In this document: positions 44,688 to 53,556 of the stretch, one piece after another
Layout of the letters: each line of letters starts with the position of its first letter
How positions within the stretch are numbered: position 1 is the stretch's first letter
Origin: Ralstonia soli
GTDB taxonomy: Bacteria; Pseudomonadota; Gammaproteobacteria; Burkholderiales; Burkholderiaceae
Length of the DNA: 63,281 bases
Reading direction: 5' to 3'
Assembly: GCF_023955655.1 (NCBI RefSeq)
Contig: NZ_JAMXHT010000012.1
Span: 1-63,281, forward strand
Made by a program: the position numbers and the translations under genes
The notes under the pieces: model-generated
Told to the model about the DNA's origin: nothing
The model's input: only the letters and a program-made list of their open reading frames with translations
Database searches by the model: none

Positions 44688-45257
44688 ATGGCCGACAGGC
44701 GCATCGCCGACGATAATCGAGGGGATTCCACCATCGATGCCACCATGCCGCGCAGCCCCAAAGCCGACGACCTGTATCCCGCCGTGGCCCCCTCGGGCCA
44801 TTTCGATCCGCACGTGGCGGACGTGGAGTACGGCGCCCTCGACGGGCTGGTCGGCTATGCCGTGCGGCGCGCGCAGCTGTACATCTACGAAGATTTCGTG
44901 CGCTCGCTGCAGGCCTGGAACATCACGCCGCCGCGCTTCTCGGCCATGACCGTGATCGCGCACAACCCCGACCTCAAGCTCACGGAGCTGGCCAATATCC
45001 TGGGCGTGGCGCGATCGGGCGCGGTGTTGCTGGTCGATACGCTGGAGGACATGGGCATGGTCGAGCGGCAGCCCTCGCCGAAAGACCGGCGCGCCTTCCG
45101 CCTGGTGCTGACCGCCAAGGGCGCGACAACGCTGGAGGACATCACCCGGGCCGTCACCGCGCACGATGCCCGCGTGACGGCGCATCTCTCGCCCGACGAG
45201 CGGCAGACCCTGCTGACCCTGCTCAACAAGCTGGCAGCGGGGGCGGGCGCCGCCTGA
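44688..45257 (+). CDS. MarR-family transcriptional regulator
   Basis: 189 residues; an inner ATG at 44745 (MPRSPKADD) is an alternative start. Winged helix: ITPPRFSAMTVIAHNPDLKLTELANILGVARSGAVLLVDTLEDMGMVERQPSPKDRRAF. MarR proteins of this kind often sense aromatic acids. It follows the binding-protein gene by 15 bp and probably regulates the module. A hairpin after it ends transcription. Confidence 0.92.
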   Translation: MADRRIADDNRGDSTIDATMPRSPKADDLYPAVAPSGHFDPHVADVEYGALDGLVGYAVRRAQLYIYEDFVRSLQAWNITPPRFSAMTVIAHNPDLKLTELANILGVARSGAVLLVDTLEDMGMVERQPSPKDRRAFRLVLTAKGATTLEDITRAVTAHDARVTAHLSPDERQTLLTLLNKLAAGAGAA

Positions 45258-45288
45258 ACCGACCTCCGCAAACGCTCGCGCAAATGAG

Positions 45289-45312
45289 AAGCGGCCCCAA
45301 CGCGGGCCGCTT
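45289..45312 (+). terminator. Hairpin after the MarR gene
   Basis: AAGCGGCCC (45289-45297) and GGGCCGCTT (45304-45312) around a 6-nt loop. There is no real T-run, so it may work with Rho or serve both converging units. Confidence 0.6.
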
Positions 45313-45359
45313 CGTCTTGGTGCCGGGCGCTTCAGCGCCACAGAGGGGCGTCAGCGGCC

Positions 45360-45701
45360 TCAGCGTTTCTTGGCGTCGATGGCCTGCTGCCAGAGATCCT
45401 TGTCGGGCGGATACAGCGAATCGAAGTACTCGCGAAGCGCGCAGATCTCCTGGACGATCTGGAACGGAAAGCCCTGGCGGCCGCCGCGCTCATCGATCTG
45501 CAGGCTGTTCAGATAGCGCCGGCATCCGACGAAGTCGGTCCACTTGGCGGCGATCGTGTTGATGACGCGGGGAAACTGTTGGCCGAGCTCGATCGGCCGC
45601 ACCTCGTCGGGCAGGGTCGCGAGCCAGCGGATGGCGTCGCGGTTGAGCGCGAAGTCATCGGGGCTCTGTTGCTTGCGTTGGGAAATAGGATCTTGGGTCA
45701 T
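45360..45701 (-). CDS. Conserved protein of unknown function
   Basis: 113 residues, soluble. Contains DFALNRDAIRWLATLPDEVRPIELGQQFPRVINTIAAKW, FVGCRRYLNSLQIDERGGRQGFP and a helical LREYFDSLYPPDKDLWQQAI tail. I have seen related hypothetical proteins in Ralstonia and Cupriavidus but know no function. It converges with the MarR gene and is divergent from the HD-GYP gene. Confidence 0.75.
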   Translation of the reverse strand: MTQDPISQRKQQSPDDFALNRDAIRWLATLPDEVRPIELGQQFPRVINTIAAKWTDFVGCRRYLNSLQIDERGGRQGFPFQIVQEICALREYFDSLYPPDKDLWQQAIDAKKR

Positions 45702-46034
45702 GTCGGATCGGCATCCTTAAGGCTTAGTGTACCCCGGCCGAGGCCGGCTGCCAGCCCGGCGGAGGCGGGTTTTGATGCGTCACCTGCTTGACCGGCCGCG
45801 GGCGTGCCCGTGTTGACCCATGTGCCCTGCGCCGCGCCTGCTGTGCCGCTCACGCGCCGCGCGGACCACATTCGGCCTCAAGTTTTGGCCGGGCTTGCCG
45901 ATAAGCCAAGCGCGGCTCGACTCGCTAGTGGCCCAGAGCACCCACGCGAAGGCGAGGACGGCGCCAGTGTCGTTTGGCACGCCGCTTCCTATTTCAATCA
46001 AAAAACCGGACTTCGAGCCGAGGGCAGGCAGGGT
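45702..46034 (+). promoter_or_regulatory. Long upstream region of the HD-GYP gene
   Basis: 333 bp with no supported gene, although the HD-GYP frame stays open back to 45804. It contains the sigma-28 promoter at 45878-45904 and a GC-rich inverted segment near 45738. The leader from the predicted start site to the ATG is about 120 nt. Confidence 0.5.
45878..45904 (+). promoter_or_regulatory. Sigma-28 (FliA) promoter
   Basis: TCAAGTTT (45878-45885), 11-bp spacer, GCCGATAA (45897-45904). This equals the E. coli consensus TAAAGTTT-N11-GCCGATAA except at the second base. It points toward the HD-GYP gene. Confidence 0.85.
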
Positions 46035-47255
46035 ATGAAGCAAATCGATGCGAGCCAATTGCGTGTCGGCATGTTTGTGATGAAGCTGGGCGGGTCCTGG
46101 CTCAAGCATCCGTTCTGGCGAGCGCAATTCCAGTTGTCGCACCAGGGGCAGATCGACGACATCCGCAAGGCGGGGATCAACGAGGTCTGGATCGACCCTG
46201 AGCGCGGCGAAGACGTCATGCCCGAAACGCTGATGCCCACCCCGACCCCGGTGAAGGCGTCCGAGCCCGAGCCGCTCACGCGTGAATCCGTGGCGGCGCG
46301 CCCGCCGATCAAGCCCACGTCGCTCAAGGAAGAGTGGAAGCATGCCCAGCAGCTGATGCAGAACGGCAAGGCCACGCTGGGCCACATGTTCGCGGAGGCA
46401 CGCATGGGTCGGGCGATGCAGACCGACAAGGCGCTTCTGCTGGTGGACGACGTATCGAATTCGCTGGCGCGCAACTCCTACGCGCTGATTGCACTGGCGC
46501 GCCTGAAGAACAAGGACGACTACACCTACCTGCATTCGTTTGCCGTTTGCGCGCTGATGGTGGCCCTGGCCAAGACGCTGGGCTTGCCCGAAGAGCAGAT
46601 CCGCGAATGCGGGCTGGGCGGGCTGGTGCACGACATCGGCAAATCGGCCATGCCGCGCACGCTGCTCGACAAGAGCACGGCGCTCACCAAGGACGAACTG
46701 GCACTGCTGCAGACCCACGCGGTGGGTGGGCACCACGTGCTGCAGGGCTCCGGGCAGTTCAGCGAGATCGCGCGCGAGATCTGCCTGCACCACCACGAAC
46801 GGATCGACGGCAGCGGCTACCCCGATGCGCAGAAGGCCGACGCCATCAGCCTGTGGGCCAAGATGGGCGCCATCTGCGACGTGTACGACACGCTCACGTC
46901 GAGCAGCCCGTACCACCATGCGTGGTCGCCGGCGCAGGCGCTGAAATACATGATGGCGCGCACCGACACGCAGTTCGATCGCACCGTGTTCCAGGCCTTC
47001 ACGCGCAGCGTGGGCATCTATCCGGTCGGCACGCTGGTCAAGCTGCGCACCAACCGGCTGGGCGTGGTCGTCAACCAGAACGAGGCCTCGGCGCTCAAGC
47101 CCGACGTGGTGATCTTCTACTCGGGCAACACCAAGACGCGCGTGCGCCCCGAGCGCATCAGCCTGAGCAAGTCCGACGATGCCATCGTGACCGTGGAAGA
47201 CGCCACCACCTGGGGCCTGTCGGACGAGGAAGTCTCCGACATGTGCTTGGTCTGA
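46035..47255 (+). CDS. HD-GYP cyclic-di-GMP phosphodiesterase
   Basis: 406 residues from ATG 46035. The N-terminal DUF3391 domain (about 1-125) begins QIDASQLRVGMFVMKLGGSW. The HD-GYP domain follows: HD at 199-200 in LVHDIGKSAMP and the signature HHERIDGSGYP at about 253-263. This family hydrolyses c-di-GMP to pGpG or GMP and commonly controls motility. The sigma-28 promoter upstream fits. No receiver domain is present. Confidence 0.95.
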   Translation: MKQIDASQLRVGMFVMKLGGSWLKHPFWRAQFQLSHQGQIDDIRKAGINEVWIDPERGEDVMPETLMPTPTPVKASEPEPLTRESVAARPPIKPTSLKEEWKHAQQLMQNGKATLGHMFAEARMGRAMQTDKALLLVDDVSNSLARNSYALIALARLKNKDDYTYLHSFAVCALMVALAKTLGLPEEQIRECGLGGLVHDIGKSAMPRTLLDKSTALTKDELALLQTHAVGGHHVLQGSGQFSEIAREICLHHHERIDGSGYPDAQKADAISLWAKMGAICDVYDTLTSSSPYHHAWSPAQALKYMMARTDTQFDRTVFQAFTRSVGIYPVGTLVKLRTNRLGVVVNQNEASALKPDVVIFYSGNTKTRVRPERISLSKSDDAIVTVEDATTWGLSDEEVSDMCLV

Positions 47256-47264
47256 GCGGCGGGT

Positions 47265-47435
47265 TCAGACGTCTTCTACGGGCGGTTCGTTCTGCTCGGG
47301 TTTGCCGGGGCGGGTGTCACGCGGTACGAGCGGGTTGCCCGGCTTGTGTTCGTGCGGCTCCCGCGGGGCTTCAGGCCCGCCGGGCCGCGGCGGCTGCGTC
47401 GTATCGGTTTCGGAACGGCTGGGCTTGGTGGACAT
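47265..47435 (-). CDS. Small proline-rich protein
   Basis: 56 residues from ATG 47435, with AGGAG upstream. Sequence is low complexity: PPRPGGPEAPREPHEHKPGNPLVP and an acidic end. Likely disordered. It converges on the HD-GYP gene (9-bp gap). Similar in style to the small protein at 53317-53520. Function unknown. Confidence 0.65.
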   Translation of the reverse strand: MSTKPSRSETDTTQPPRPGGPEAPREPHEHKPGNPLVPRDTRPGKPEQNEPPVEDV

Positions 47436-47664
47436 CGCGGTCTCCTGGTTGGCAGATGCCCCTCTTGCAGCATGCTGCGCGCCTGGCAAGCCCCTATGTG
47501 GCATGTGTATTTTTCTTAACACGGACTTCAACAAACTTCATGGCATACCCCTCTAAAGTGGGGTACGGTTGCGTCGTTGGTTTTTACATTGCCGAACAAT
47601 CGCCACGCATTCAGAGCGATGTCGGCAGTCCGCAATCAAACGATTCAGTCTTCCGGGGGGTGAC

Positions 47665-48651
47665 ATGAACGTTTCCAATTGGCTGCATAAGGCGTCGGAC
47701 TGGGTGATGCAGTCGCGCGCTTTCAATGTCACGCAATCGGTTGCGCACCATCGCACGGAAAGCGATGCGCTGTCGCACTGGAAACTCGATATCTGGCACA
47801 AGAGCGTGCCGTTCCTGTTCGAAGCTGGCTTAGCCGAGCCCGCGCATCAGCTGTTTCCCAAGCATCTGGCGCATGCCGATTGGGTGGACGAGCTGCATCA
47901 CCATCTGAGCCAACTCGTGGGTGTGCGTCGCGAGCAGTGCAAGATCGATATCCGCGCGGTGACGGGGCTGGCGCAGTCGCCGTGCTCGGTGCATTCGTTT
48001 CCGAGCATGCTGGTGTTTGCGCATCAGCATTGCCGCCGCATTCCGCACAGCACGGATGCCGACTTCGCCGCCAACCAGCGCCACGTATTCCGCCACGCAG
48101 ACCAGGCCAACGTGTTTCGCGCCTACGACTTTGCCGGCGGCGAGCTGTTCTACATGAACGAGTGGGGCGCGCATCATTTCGCCGCGCTGGCGTTGCAGGC
48201 TCGCACGCAAAACCGTGTGTTGCTGGTTGACGCCGAGGTGCGCCATGCACGCTCCGCACTGGGGCTGCGCCGGCTGCTCGATCGCTTTTACGTGATCGGC
48301 GCACGCCGCCAGGCCCAGCAACGCTATGGCACGCGCCTGTCGGAAGCGCTGGCGGGCCACCAGGTGCCGCATCGCTGGATGCACGGCCGCCGCGAGGCCG
48401 AAGGCTTCGAGCTGTGCTTCCTGCCCAAGTCGGACCGCTTTGCCAACTGCGTGGGCGAACAGCTCGTGCGTGATGGCTGGTTCGACTACGGCGCCTGGCT
48501 GGCCGGCCTGCACGATGCCACCGAGGTGGGCGCACCCGCGCAACGGGCTGAGGCAGCGCGCAAAGCCCGCCCGAACTGGAAGCGCGTGCCGGTGTCGGGC
48601 CTGGGCGTGTCGACGGGCCTCATGCCGGGTTTTGCGCACACGCGCTTGTAA
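47665..48651 (+). CDS. Conserved protein, possibly DUF6685
   Basis: 328 residues from ATG 47665; the GGGGGG stretch before it is an unusual but adequate ribosome binding site. No signal peptide. Notable segments are AHQLFPKHLAHADWVDELHHHLSQL, VHSFPSMLVFAHQHCRR and YDFAGGELFYMNEWGAHHFAAL, rich in His. I associate it with DUF6685, with moderate confidence. Function unknown. A TACCCC/GGGGTA inverted repeat sits about 105 bp upstream. Confidence 0.7.
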   Translation: MNVSNWLHKASDWVMQSRAFNVTQSVAHHRTESDALSHWKLDIWHKSVPFLFEAGLAEPAHQLFPKHLAHADWVDELHHHLSQLVGVRREQCKIDIRAVTGLAQSPCSVHSFPSMLVFAHQHCRRIPHSTDADFAANQRHVFRHADQANVFRAYDFAGGELFYMNEWGAHHFAALALQARTQNRVLLVDAEVRHARSALGLRRLLDRFYVIGARRQAQQRYGTRLSEALAGHQVPHRWMHGRREAEGFELCFLPKSDRFANCVGEQLVRDGWFDYGAWLAGLHDATEVGAPAQRAEAARKARPNWKRVPVSGLGVSTGLMPGFAHTRL

Positions 48652-48763
48652 TGCGGGCGCGATAGGGTCGCGGGGCTGGCGCTTTTTCTGCTGCCGCCCC
48701 TCCGCCTGATGGATTGCTGAATCAGGCGGCCGGTGTCAGAATTCGCAACTTAGTTGCATTGGC

Positions 48764-49189
48764 GTGCTGAGTGATGGGTCACTTCACGCGCCGGCATCTG
48801 CGTCCCTGACTGTGCGTTCCTTCCGCTCCTCCTTCCTCCACCTGCGTTGGCTGGCGTGCCTGCTGACCGTGTTCCTGCTGTTTGGACAGCAGGGTGCGAT
48901 GCACCACGCGCTGTCGCATTGGAACGAGTTGGGTGAAGGGACTGCGGTCGAGTTCCGCGCAACCTCCGGTGCCAAGCCAGCTGGCGCGGAACGCAGCCAG
49001 CCCGCGCAGGAGCATGCCGCGTGCATGCAGTGCGCGGCCTTTGCTGCGTTGGCCGCCGCCCTGCCGATGCTGGTGGTGCTGCGGCTGCGCAGCACGCGTC
49101 GCTGGCACTTTCCGCATGTCGATCTGCACGCGGGTGCGCCGGTCTTTCCGGTGGCCGTGTGTTCGCGCGACCCGCCCTTCAGCCTTTGA
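48764..49189 (+). CDS. DUF2946-like small membrane protein before a TonB receptor
   Basis: 141 residues from GTG 48764; GTG 48812 gives a shorter form beginning at RSFRSSFLHLRW, which may be the true start. One N-terminal membrane helix (WLACLLTVFLLFG), then HHALSHW and a CMQC motif before a second hydrophobic segment. Proteins of this type are frequent next to metal-uptake loci. The TonB receptor starts 86 bp later. Confidence 0.65.
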   Translation: MLSDGSLHAPASASLTVRSFRSSFLHLRWLACLLTVFLLFGQQGAMHHALSHWNELGEGTAVEFRATSGAKPAGAERSQPAQEHAACMQCAAFAALAAALPMLVVLRLRSTRRWHFPHVDLHAGAPVFPVAVCSRDPPFSL

Positions 49190-49275
49190 TTCCTGCCGTG
49201 CCCATCCGCTCGTGCGCCGCGTTGATGCGTGCGCGAGCTTCTGTCTGAAGCATCCGCTCGATTCAAAGGTCTTTC

Positions 49276-51438
49276 ATGATTCCGTTCCAGCCCCGCAAGC
49301 TGGTGATGGCGCTTGCCGCCGTCTTGCCATCCGTCGCCGCCGTGTCCGCGTTCGCGCAGGAAGCGGCGACACCCGCGCCCGCCACCGCGCGCGACCTTAG
49401 CGAAACCCGCGTGACCGCCAAGCGCCTGGATGCCGCGCGCAACGGGTTGTCGCCCGACACCGGCAGCTCCGTCTACAAGTTCGACACCGACGACATCGCG
49501 CGCCTGCCAATGGGCGATGCGACCCCGCTGAACCAGGTGCTGCTGCAGGCGCCGGGCGTGGTGCAGGATTCCTACGGCCAACTGCACGTACGCGGCGACC
49601 ACTCCAACCTGCAGTACCGCATCAACGGCGTGGTCATCCCCGAGCCGATCAGCGGCTTCGGGCAGATGCTCGACACGCGCTTCGCCAACCAGATCAACGT
49701 GCTGACCGGCGCGCTGCCGGCGCAGTATGGCTATCGCACCGCCGGCATTGTCGACATCACCACCAAGGGCGCGTCCACCGATGAGGACGGCGAACCCAAG
49801 GCCTTCGGCGGCGAGATCGGCACCGTGCTCGGCAGCAACGCCACGCACGAGGTCAACGCGCAGATCCAGGGCACGAAAGACCGCTTCAGCTATTACCTGT
49901 CGGGCGTGTTCATGGAGAACAACCTCGGCATCGAAAACCCCACGAGCAACCGCAACGCCACGCACGACCACACCACGCAGAACAAGTCGTTCGGCATGCT
50001 CTCGTACCTGCTCGACAACGACAGCCGCGTGAGCTTCATGTTCGGCACGTCCAACGGCCGCTTCCAGATTCCGACGCGCCCGGGGCTCGAGCCGAAGTTC
50101 ACGCTGGGCGGCGCACAGGGTCCAACATTCCCGCCAGCATCGGAAGCGCTCAACGCCAACCAGCGCGAGAAGACCGACTTCCAGATCCTGACGTATCAGC
50201 AGAAGGTGTCGCCCACGCTGGACTATCAGGTATCGCTGTTCCGCCGCTCCAGCCGCATCGACTACATGCCGGATCCGATTGGCGACCTGGTCTACAACGG
50301 CGTGGCCGCCGACATCACGCGCCGCAACGAGGCCTATGGCGTGCAGGGCGACGCAAGCTACAAGCTGGGCGACAAGCACACGCTGCGCTTTGGCGTGTTC
50401 GCGCAGCGCGAGCGCTACGTGGCGGACAACACCTCAAGCGTATTCGCTGCGGACGCTACGGGCGCGCAAACCAGCACCACTCCGTTCACCATCGTGGACA
50501 ACCACAGCGGCAGCGGCACGACCATGGGCGTGTATCTGCAGGACGAGTGGAAGCCGACTGACAGGCTCACCGTCAACTACGGCGCGCGCTACGACCACGT
50601 CAACACCATCGTCAGCGAGCAGCAACTGAGCCCGCGCCTGGGCCTGACGTATGACCTGACGCCACGCACCCGCGTGCATGCGGGCTACGCGCGCTACTTC
50701 ACGCCGCCGCCCACCGAGAAGTTCGATACCACCTCGGTGCAGGCCTTTGCCGGCACGACCAATGCGCTGCCGTCGGATGCCAATACGGCCGTCAAGTCGG
50801 AGCGCTCGAACTACTTTGACCTGGGCGTCTCGCACCAGCTCACGCCGCATCTGACGCTGGGCCTCGATGCGTACTACCGCGACGTGCGCCACCTGCAGGA
50901 TGAAGGGCAGTTCGGCAATGCGCTGCTGTACTCGGCGTTCAACTTCCAGCGCGGCCGCATCTACGGCCTGGAAGGCAGCGCCAACTATCGCAACGGCAAC
51001 CTGGGCGCGTATGTGAACGTGGCGGTGTCACGTGCGCAGGGCAAGGGGATCGAGACCGGCCAGTTCAACTTTGATGCGGACGCGCTCGCGTACATCAACA
51101 ACCACTGGGTCAACCTCGATCATGACCAGCGCCTGACCGCATCGGCTGGCGTGTCGTACCTCTACGCGGGCACGACGTTCACGAGCGACGTGCTGTTCGG
51201 TACGGGCCTGCGCAACGGCTTTGCCAACACCGACCACCTGCCGGCCTACTGGCAGATGAACGTGGGCGCCGCGCGCGATTTCAACCTGCCGATGGTGGGC
51301 AAGTTCAAGACACGCCTGACCGTGCTGAATCTCTTCGATCGCAGCTACGAGATGCGCGACGGCACGGGTATCGGCGTGGGCGCACCGCAGTTTGCACCGC
51401 GGCGCACCTTCCTGTTGTCTGTGAGCAAGCCGTTCTAA
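49276..51438 (+). CDS. TonB-dependent outer-membrane receptor
   Basis: 720 residues. Signal peptide ends at AFA/Q (about 28). Plug domain about 45-160 with LNQVLLQAPGVVQDSYGQLHVRGDHSNLQYRINGVVIPEP and the GYRTAGIVDITTKG end. Barrel to the terminal Phe (SVSKPF), as expected for outer-membrane insertion. There is no N-terminal STN signalling domain. Ligand not identifiable; a DUF2946-like gene precedes and an exported protein faces it. Confidence 0.93.
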   Translation: MIPFQPRKLVMALAAVLPSVAAVSAFAQEAATPAPATARDLSETRVTAKRLDAARNGLSPDTGSSVYKFDTDDIARLPMGDATPLNQVLLQAPGVVQDSYGQLHVRGDHSNLQYRINGVVIPEPISGFGQMLDTRFANQINVLTGALPAQYGYRTAGIVDITTKGASTDEDGEPKAFGGEIGTVLGSNATHEVNAQIQGTKDRFSYYLSGVFMENNLGIENPTSNRNATHDHTTQNKSFGMLSYLLDNDSRVSFMFGTSNGRFQIPTRPGLEPKFTLGGAQGPTFPPASEALNANQREKTDFQILTYQQKVSPTLDYQVSLFRRSSRIDYMPDPIGDLVYNGVAADITRRNEAYGVQGDASYKLGDKHTLRFGVFAQRERYVADNTSSVFAADATGAQTSTTPFTIVDNHSGSGTTMGVYLQDEWKPTDRLTVNYGARYDHVNTIVSEQQLSPRLGLTYDLTPRTRVHAGYARYFTPPPTEKFDTTSVQAFAGTTNALPSDANTAVKSERSNYFDLGVSHQLTPHLTLGLDAYYRDVRHLQDEGQFGNALLYSAFNFQRGRIYGLEGSANYRNGNLGAYVNVAVSRAQGKGIETGQFNFDADALAYINNHWVNLDHDQRLTASAGVSYLYAGTTFTSDVLFGTGLRNGFANTDHLPAYWQMNVGAARDFNLPMVGKFKTRLTVLNLFDRSYEMRDGTGIGVGAPQFAPRRTFLLSVSKPF

Positions 51439-51444
51439 GCAAGA

Positions 51445-51469
51445 CGGGCCAGCGCGCAGGGCTGGCCCG
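51445..51469. terminator. Bidirectional hairpin between TonB and the exported-protein gene
   Basis: CGGGCCAGC (51445-51453) and GCTGGCCCG (51461-51469), loop of 7. No T-run on either side. It lies in the 39-bp convergent gap. Confidence 0.65.
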
Positions 51470-51477
51470 GACTCGCA

Positions 51478-52122
51478 TCACATCGGCGGGACCGTCCCGT
51501 CCTTGCCGACCAGCACGCGCTGCGCGATCAGCGTGCCTTGCGCATCCGGACGCACGAACAGGATGACGTGGGCGCCGGCTTTCAGATCATCGCGCTTGGC
51601 CGGCACGAAGGTGACGATGGGCACGCTGGGCGGCACCACGATGCGCTGCTCCCCATCCTTGTACTTGACCGACAGCGTGCGGCCCTGCGTGCCCGCCTTT
51701 GCGTCGGTGACGGCGCCGGCCTGTTCGACCGTGCCGTTGGTCATGCTGCTGTTCGGGCCCATGTCATAGGGGCGGTGGCCGTCGCCGGTGCCGCGCATGG
51801 CTTCGGGAAACACGTGCACTTCCAGCGCGCGCAGCGTGCCGTCGGGCTGCTTGACGGCGGCCGTGCCGATGTAGCTGCCGGCGCGGATGGCCGAGGGTTC
51901 GGTCGGCGCGACCTGTGTCACGTTGACGTCCACCGGCAATGTCACCGTGGCCTTGTTGCCGGCGTTGTCGGTCACATCGACTGCCGTGCTGTGTACGGCA
52001 TCGATGGTGGCGCGGACACGCGTCGGCGCGGGGGCCGTTTGCGCGGATGCGGCCAGCGGAAAGAGCGCCATCACCACAGTGGCAAGCGCAGCGGTACGGG
52101 CAGAAAAGTGTCGACGGATCAT
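51478..52122 (-). CDS. Exported beta-rich protein
   Basis: 214 residues from ATG 52122, GGAG about 9 nt upstream. Signal peptide ends at ASA/Q. The mature protein has DNAGNKATVTLPVDVNVTQV and GSYIGTAAVKQPDGTLRALEVHVFPEA, then VPAKRDDLKAGAHVILFV, which suggests two OB-like strands. It may be a DUF5666-like periplasmic protein, but I am not sure. Confidence 0.7.
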   Translation of the reverse strand: MIRRHFSARTAALATVVMALFPLAASAQTAPAPTRVRATIDAVHSTAVDVTDNAGNKATVTLPVDVNVTQVAPTEPSAIRAGSYIGTAAVKQPDGTLRALEVHVFPEAMRGTGDGHRPYDMGPNSSMTNGTVEQAGAVTDAKAGTQGRTLSVKYKDGEQRIVVPPSVPIVTFVPAKRDDLKAGAHVILFVRPDAQGTLIAQRVLVGKDGTVPPM

Positions 52123-52258
52123 CGGAGGGGGCTCCAAGGTTCACCCGGCGCGGGTGCGGCGGGCCCGCGTATGACGCATAAGGCCTACGCCGGTCCGCTG
52201 CCAGTCTATCTGCGTGCGCCCGGGCTTGCAGCGGGCGGCTGTCTTCATCTGAATCACC

Positions 52259-52846
52259 TCAACTGCGATGTTGACCCGGCACGCGCTTGCCCTTGTATGT
52301 GGGGCGGTTGCGTCGCATGTTGTCGGACCAGTCGGTGCCTCCGCCCGTGGGCGATTGCACGGGCACGTCGCGGGTACCGGGCTGTTGTTCGATGGGGGTG
52401 TCGTCCAGGTCAACGGCATCGGGGGCGTCGGCGTCGTCGTTCTCGCCGGCCAAGCCGGTGGCGTGTTCGAAGCTCTCGTCGTCGATGGGTATGTCGACTT
52501 CAGGATCATGTACGTCGCGTATGGCATCGGGCATCAGGTCGCCGCCTTCGCGGGTGACGGGTTCGTGCCCCGCCGCGCGGCGCTCGCCGGTGCCGGTGGA
52601 GTCGGTGTCGCTGTCGAGGTTGACGTCGCCCAAGTCCGCGCCTGCTGTGCGGTTGGCTGCGTTGCCGTGCGGGTGCACGGCAGGGTCCTCGTCAAAGCGG
52701 TCTTCGACATCACTGCCCAAGCCCGGGCCTCCCACCACGTCGCTGCCCGAGTCTGAACTGTCGGATGGGCCGAGTGCGTCGGTGCCGTGGCCCTTGCCGG
52801 TTTGGGCCGGCGCTTCGCCGGTGCGATACAGGTTGCTGGTTGCCAT
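52259..52846 (-). CDS. Acidic low-complexity protein
   Basis: 195 residues from ATG 52846 with GGAG upstream. Very rich in Asp, Gly, Thr and Pro (SDSSDSGSDVVGGPG; DLDDTPIEQQPGTRDVPV). Basic only at the end (NRPTYKGKRVPGQH). Predicted disordered, cytoplasmic. Divergent from the pair at 53012-53520. Function unknown. Confidence 0.7.
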   Translation of the reverse strand: MATSNLYRTGEAPAQTGKGHGTDALGPSDSSDSGSDVVGGPGLGSDVEDRFDEDPAVHPHGNAANRTAGADLGDVNLDSDTDSTGTGERRAAGHEPVTREGGDLMPDAIRDVHDPEVDIPIDDESFEHATGLAGENDDADAPDAVDLDDTPIEQQPGTRDVPVQSPTGGGTDWSDNMRRNRPTYKGKRVPGQHRS

Positions 52847-53011
52847 GTGGAATCTCCATGCGTGCTTGGCGCGCGGGAAGGCGCGACACTGCAGGTGCAG
52901 CAAGGCGGATACCTGCGTGGGGCGTGGTCATTGCGCAGGTGCGGCGGCACGTTCGTTGCGTGGCAATGGGTGACGGACGCGGGGTCCGTCGCAGAGACAA
53001 GGAGTCTGACG

Positions 53012-53320
53012 ATGAAGCAACATGCACAGCCACAGCACAAGCCTGGTGCCCAATCGAGAGATCAACGCAAGGAACAGAAGGGCAAGGAACAGAAGGGCAC
53101 GCCTAAGGCGAAAACGGACGAGCAAGCGGGTAGCGCTGCGAAGGAGCGGACGGAATCGGACCGCGCCGAGCGCACCTCGATGCAGCACGGCACGGACCAA
53201 TCGGCCAAGCGCCCAATGCAGGTGCCCTCAGAGGACGGCCGCGCCGCCGCGCAGGAGGGGCAATTGCCGCAGAACCAGCAGCGCCTCGGCCAGCACCAGA
53301 ACAGCCGCAAGCAGCCATGA
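53012..53320 (+). CDS. Hydrophilic Lys/Gln-rich protein
   Basis: 102 residues from ATG 53012 with AAGGAG upstream. The sequence is charged and repetitive (RDQRKEQKGKEQKGTPKAK, then NQQRLGQHQNSRKQP). No fold or motif known to me. The upstream extension of this frame is a shadow of the divergent promoter region. Overlaps the next gene by 4 nt. Confidence 0.65.
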   Translation: MKQHAQPQHKPGAQSRDQRKEQKGKEQKGTPKAKTDEQAGSAAKERTESDRAERTSMQHGTDQSAKRPMQVPSEDGRAAAQEGQLPQNQQRLGQHQNSRKQP

Positions 53321-53520
53321 GCACGCCCGGAATGCCCGCCCGTCACGACAAGCCCAAGGCGCCGCGGGGTGATCCGGCCGTCCGGCCTGTCGTGCCGGCC
53401 ATCCCGAGCGAAAGTGGGGTGGGAGAAGAAGACCCAGGCGACTTTGAGAACGCATCGATCCGCTCGGACGACGGCTTGCGCCCCGGCACGCCGCGGCGCA
53501 AGCCGGAAGAACGGCGCTAG
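53317..53520 (+). CDS. Small proline/arginine-rich protein
   Basis: 67 residues, ATGA overlap with the preceding gene, so translationally coupled. Rich in Pro, Arg, Asp and Glu (HDKPKAPRGDPAVRPVVPAIP, ending RRKPEERR). Function unknown. Confidence 0.6.
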   Translation: MSTPGMPARHDKPKAPRGDPAVRPVVPAIPSESGVGEEDPGDFENASIRSDDGLRPGTPRRKPEERR

Positions 53521-53556
53521 GGCGCTCGCCGTTTATCCACGGTTCAATCCGTTCAA

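Noticed and set aside
45804-46034. N-terminal extension of the HD-GYP protein
   Set aside because: The extension would span the sigma-28 promoter; the DUF3391 domain begins right after ATG 46035.
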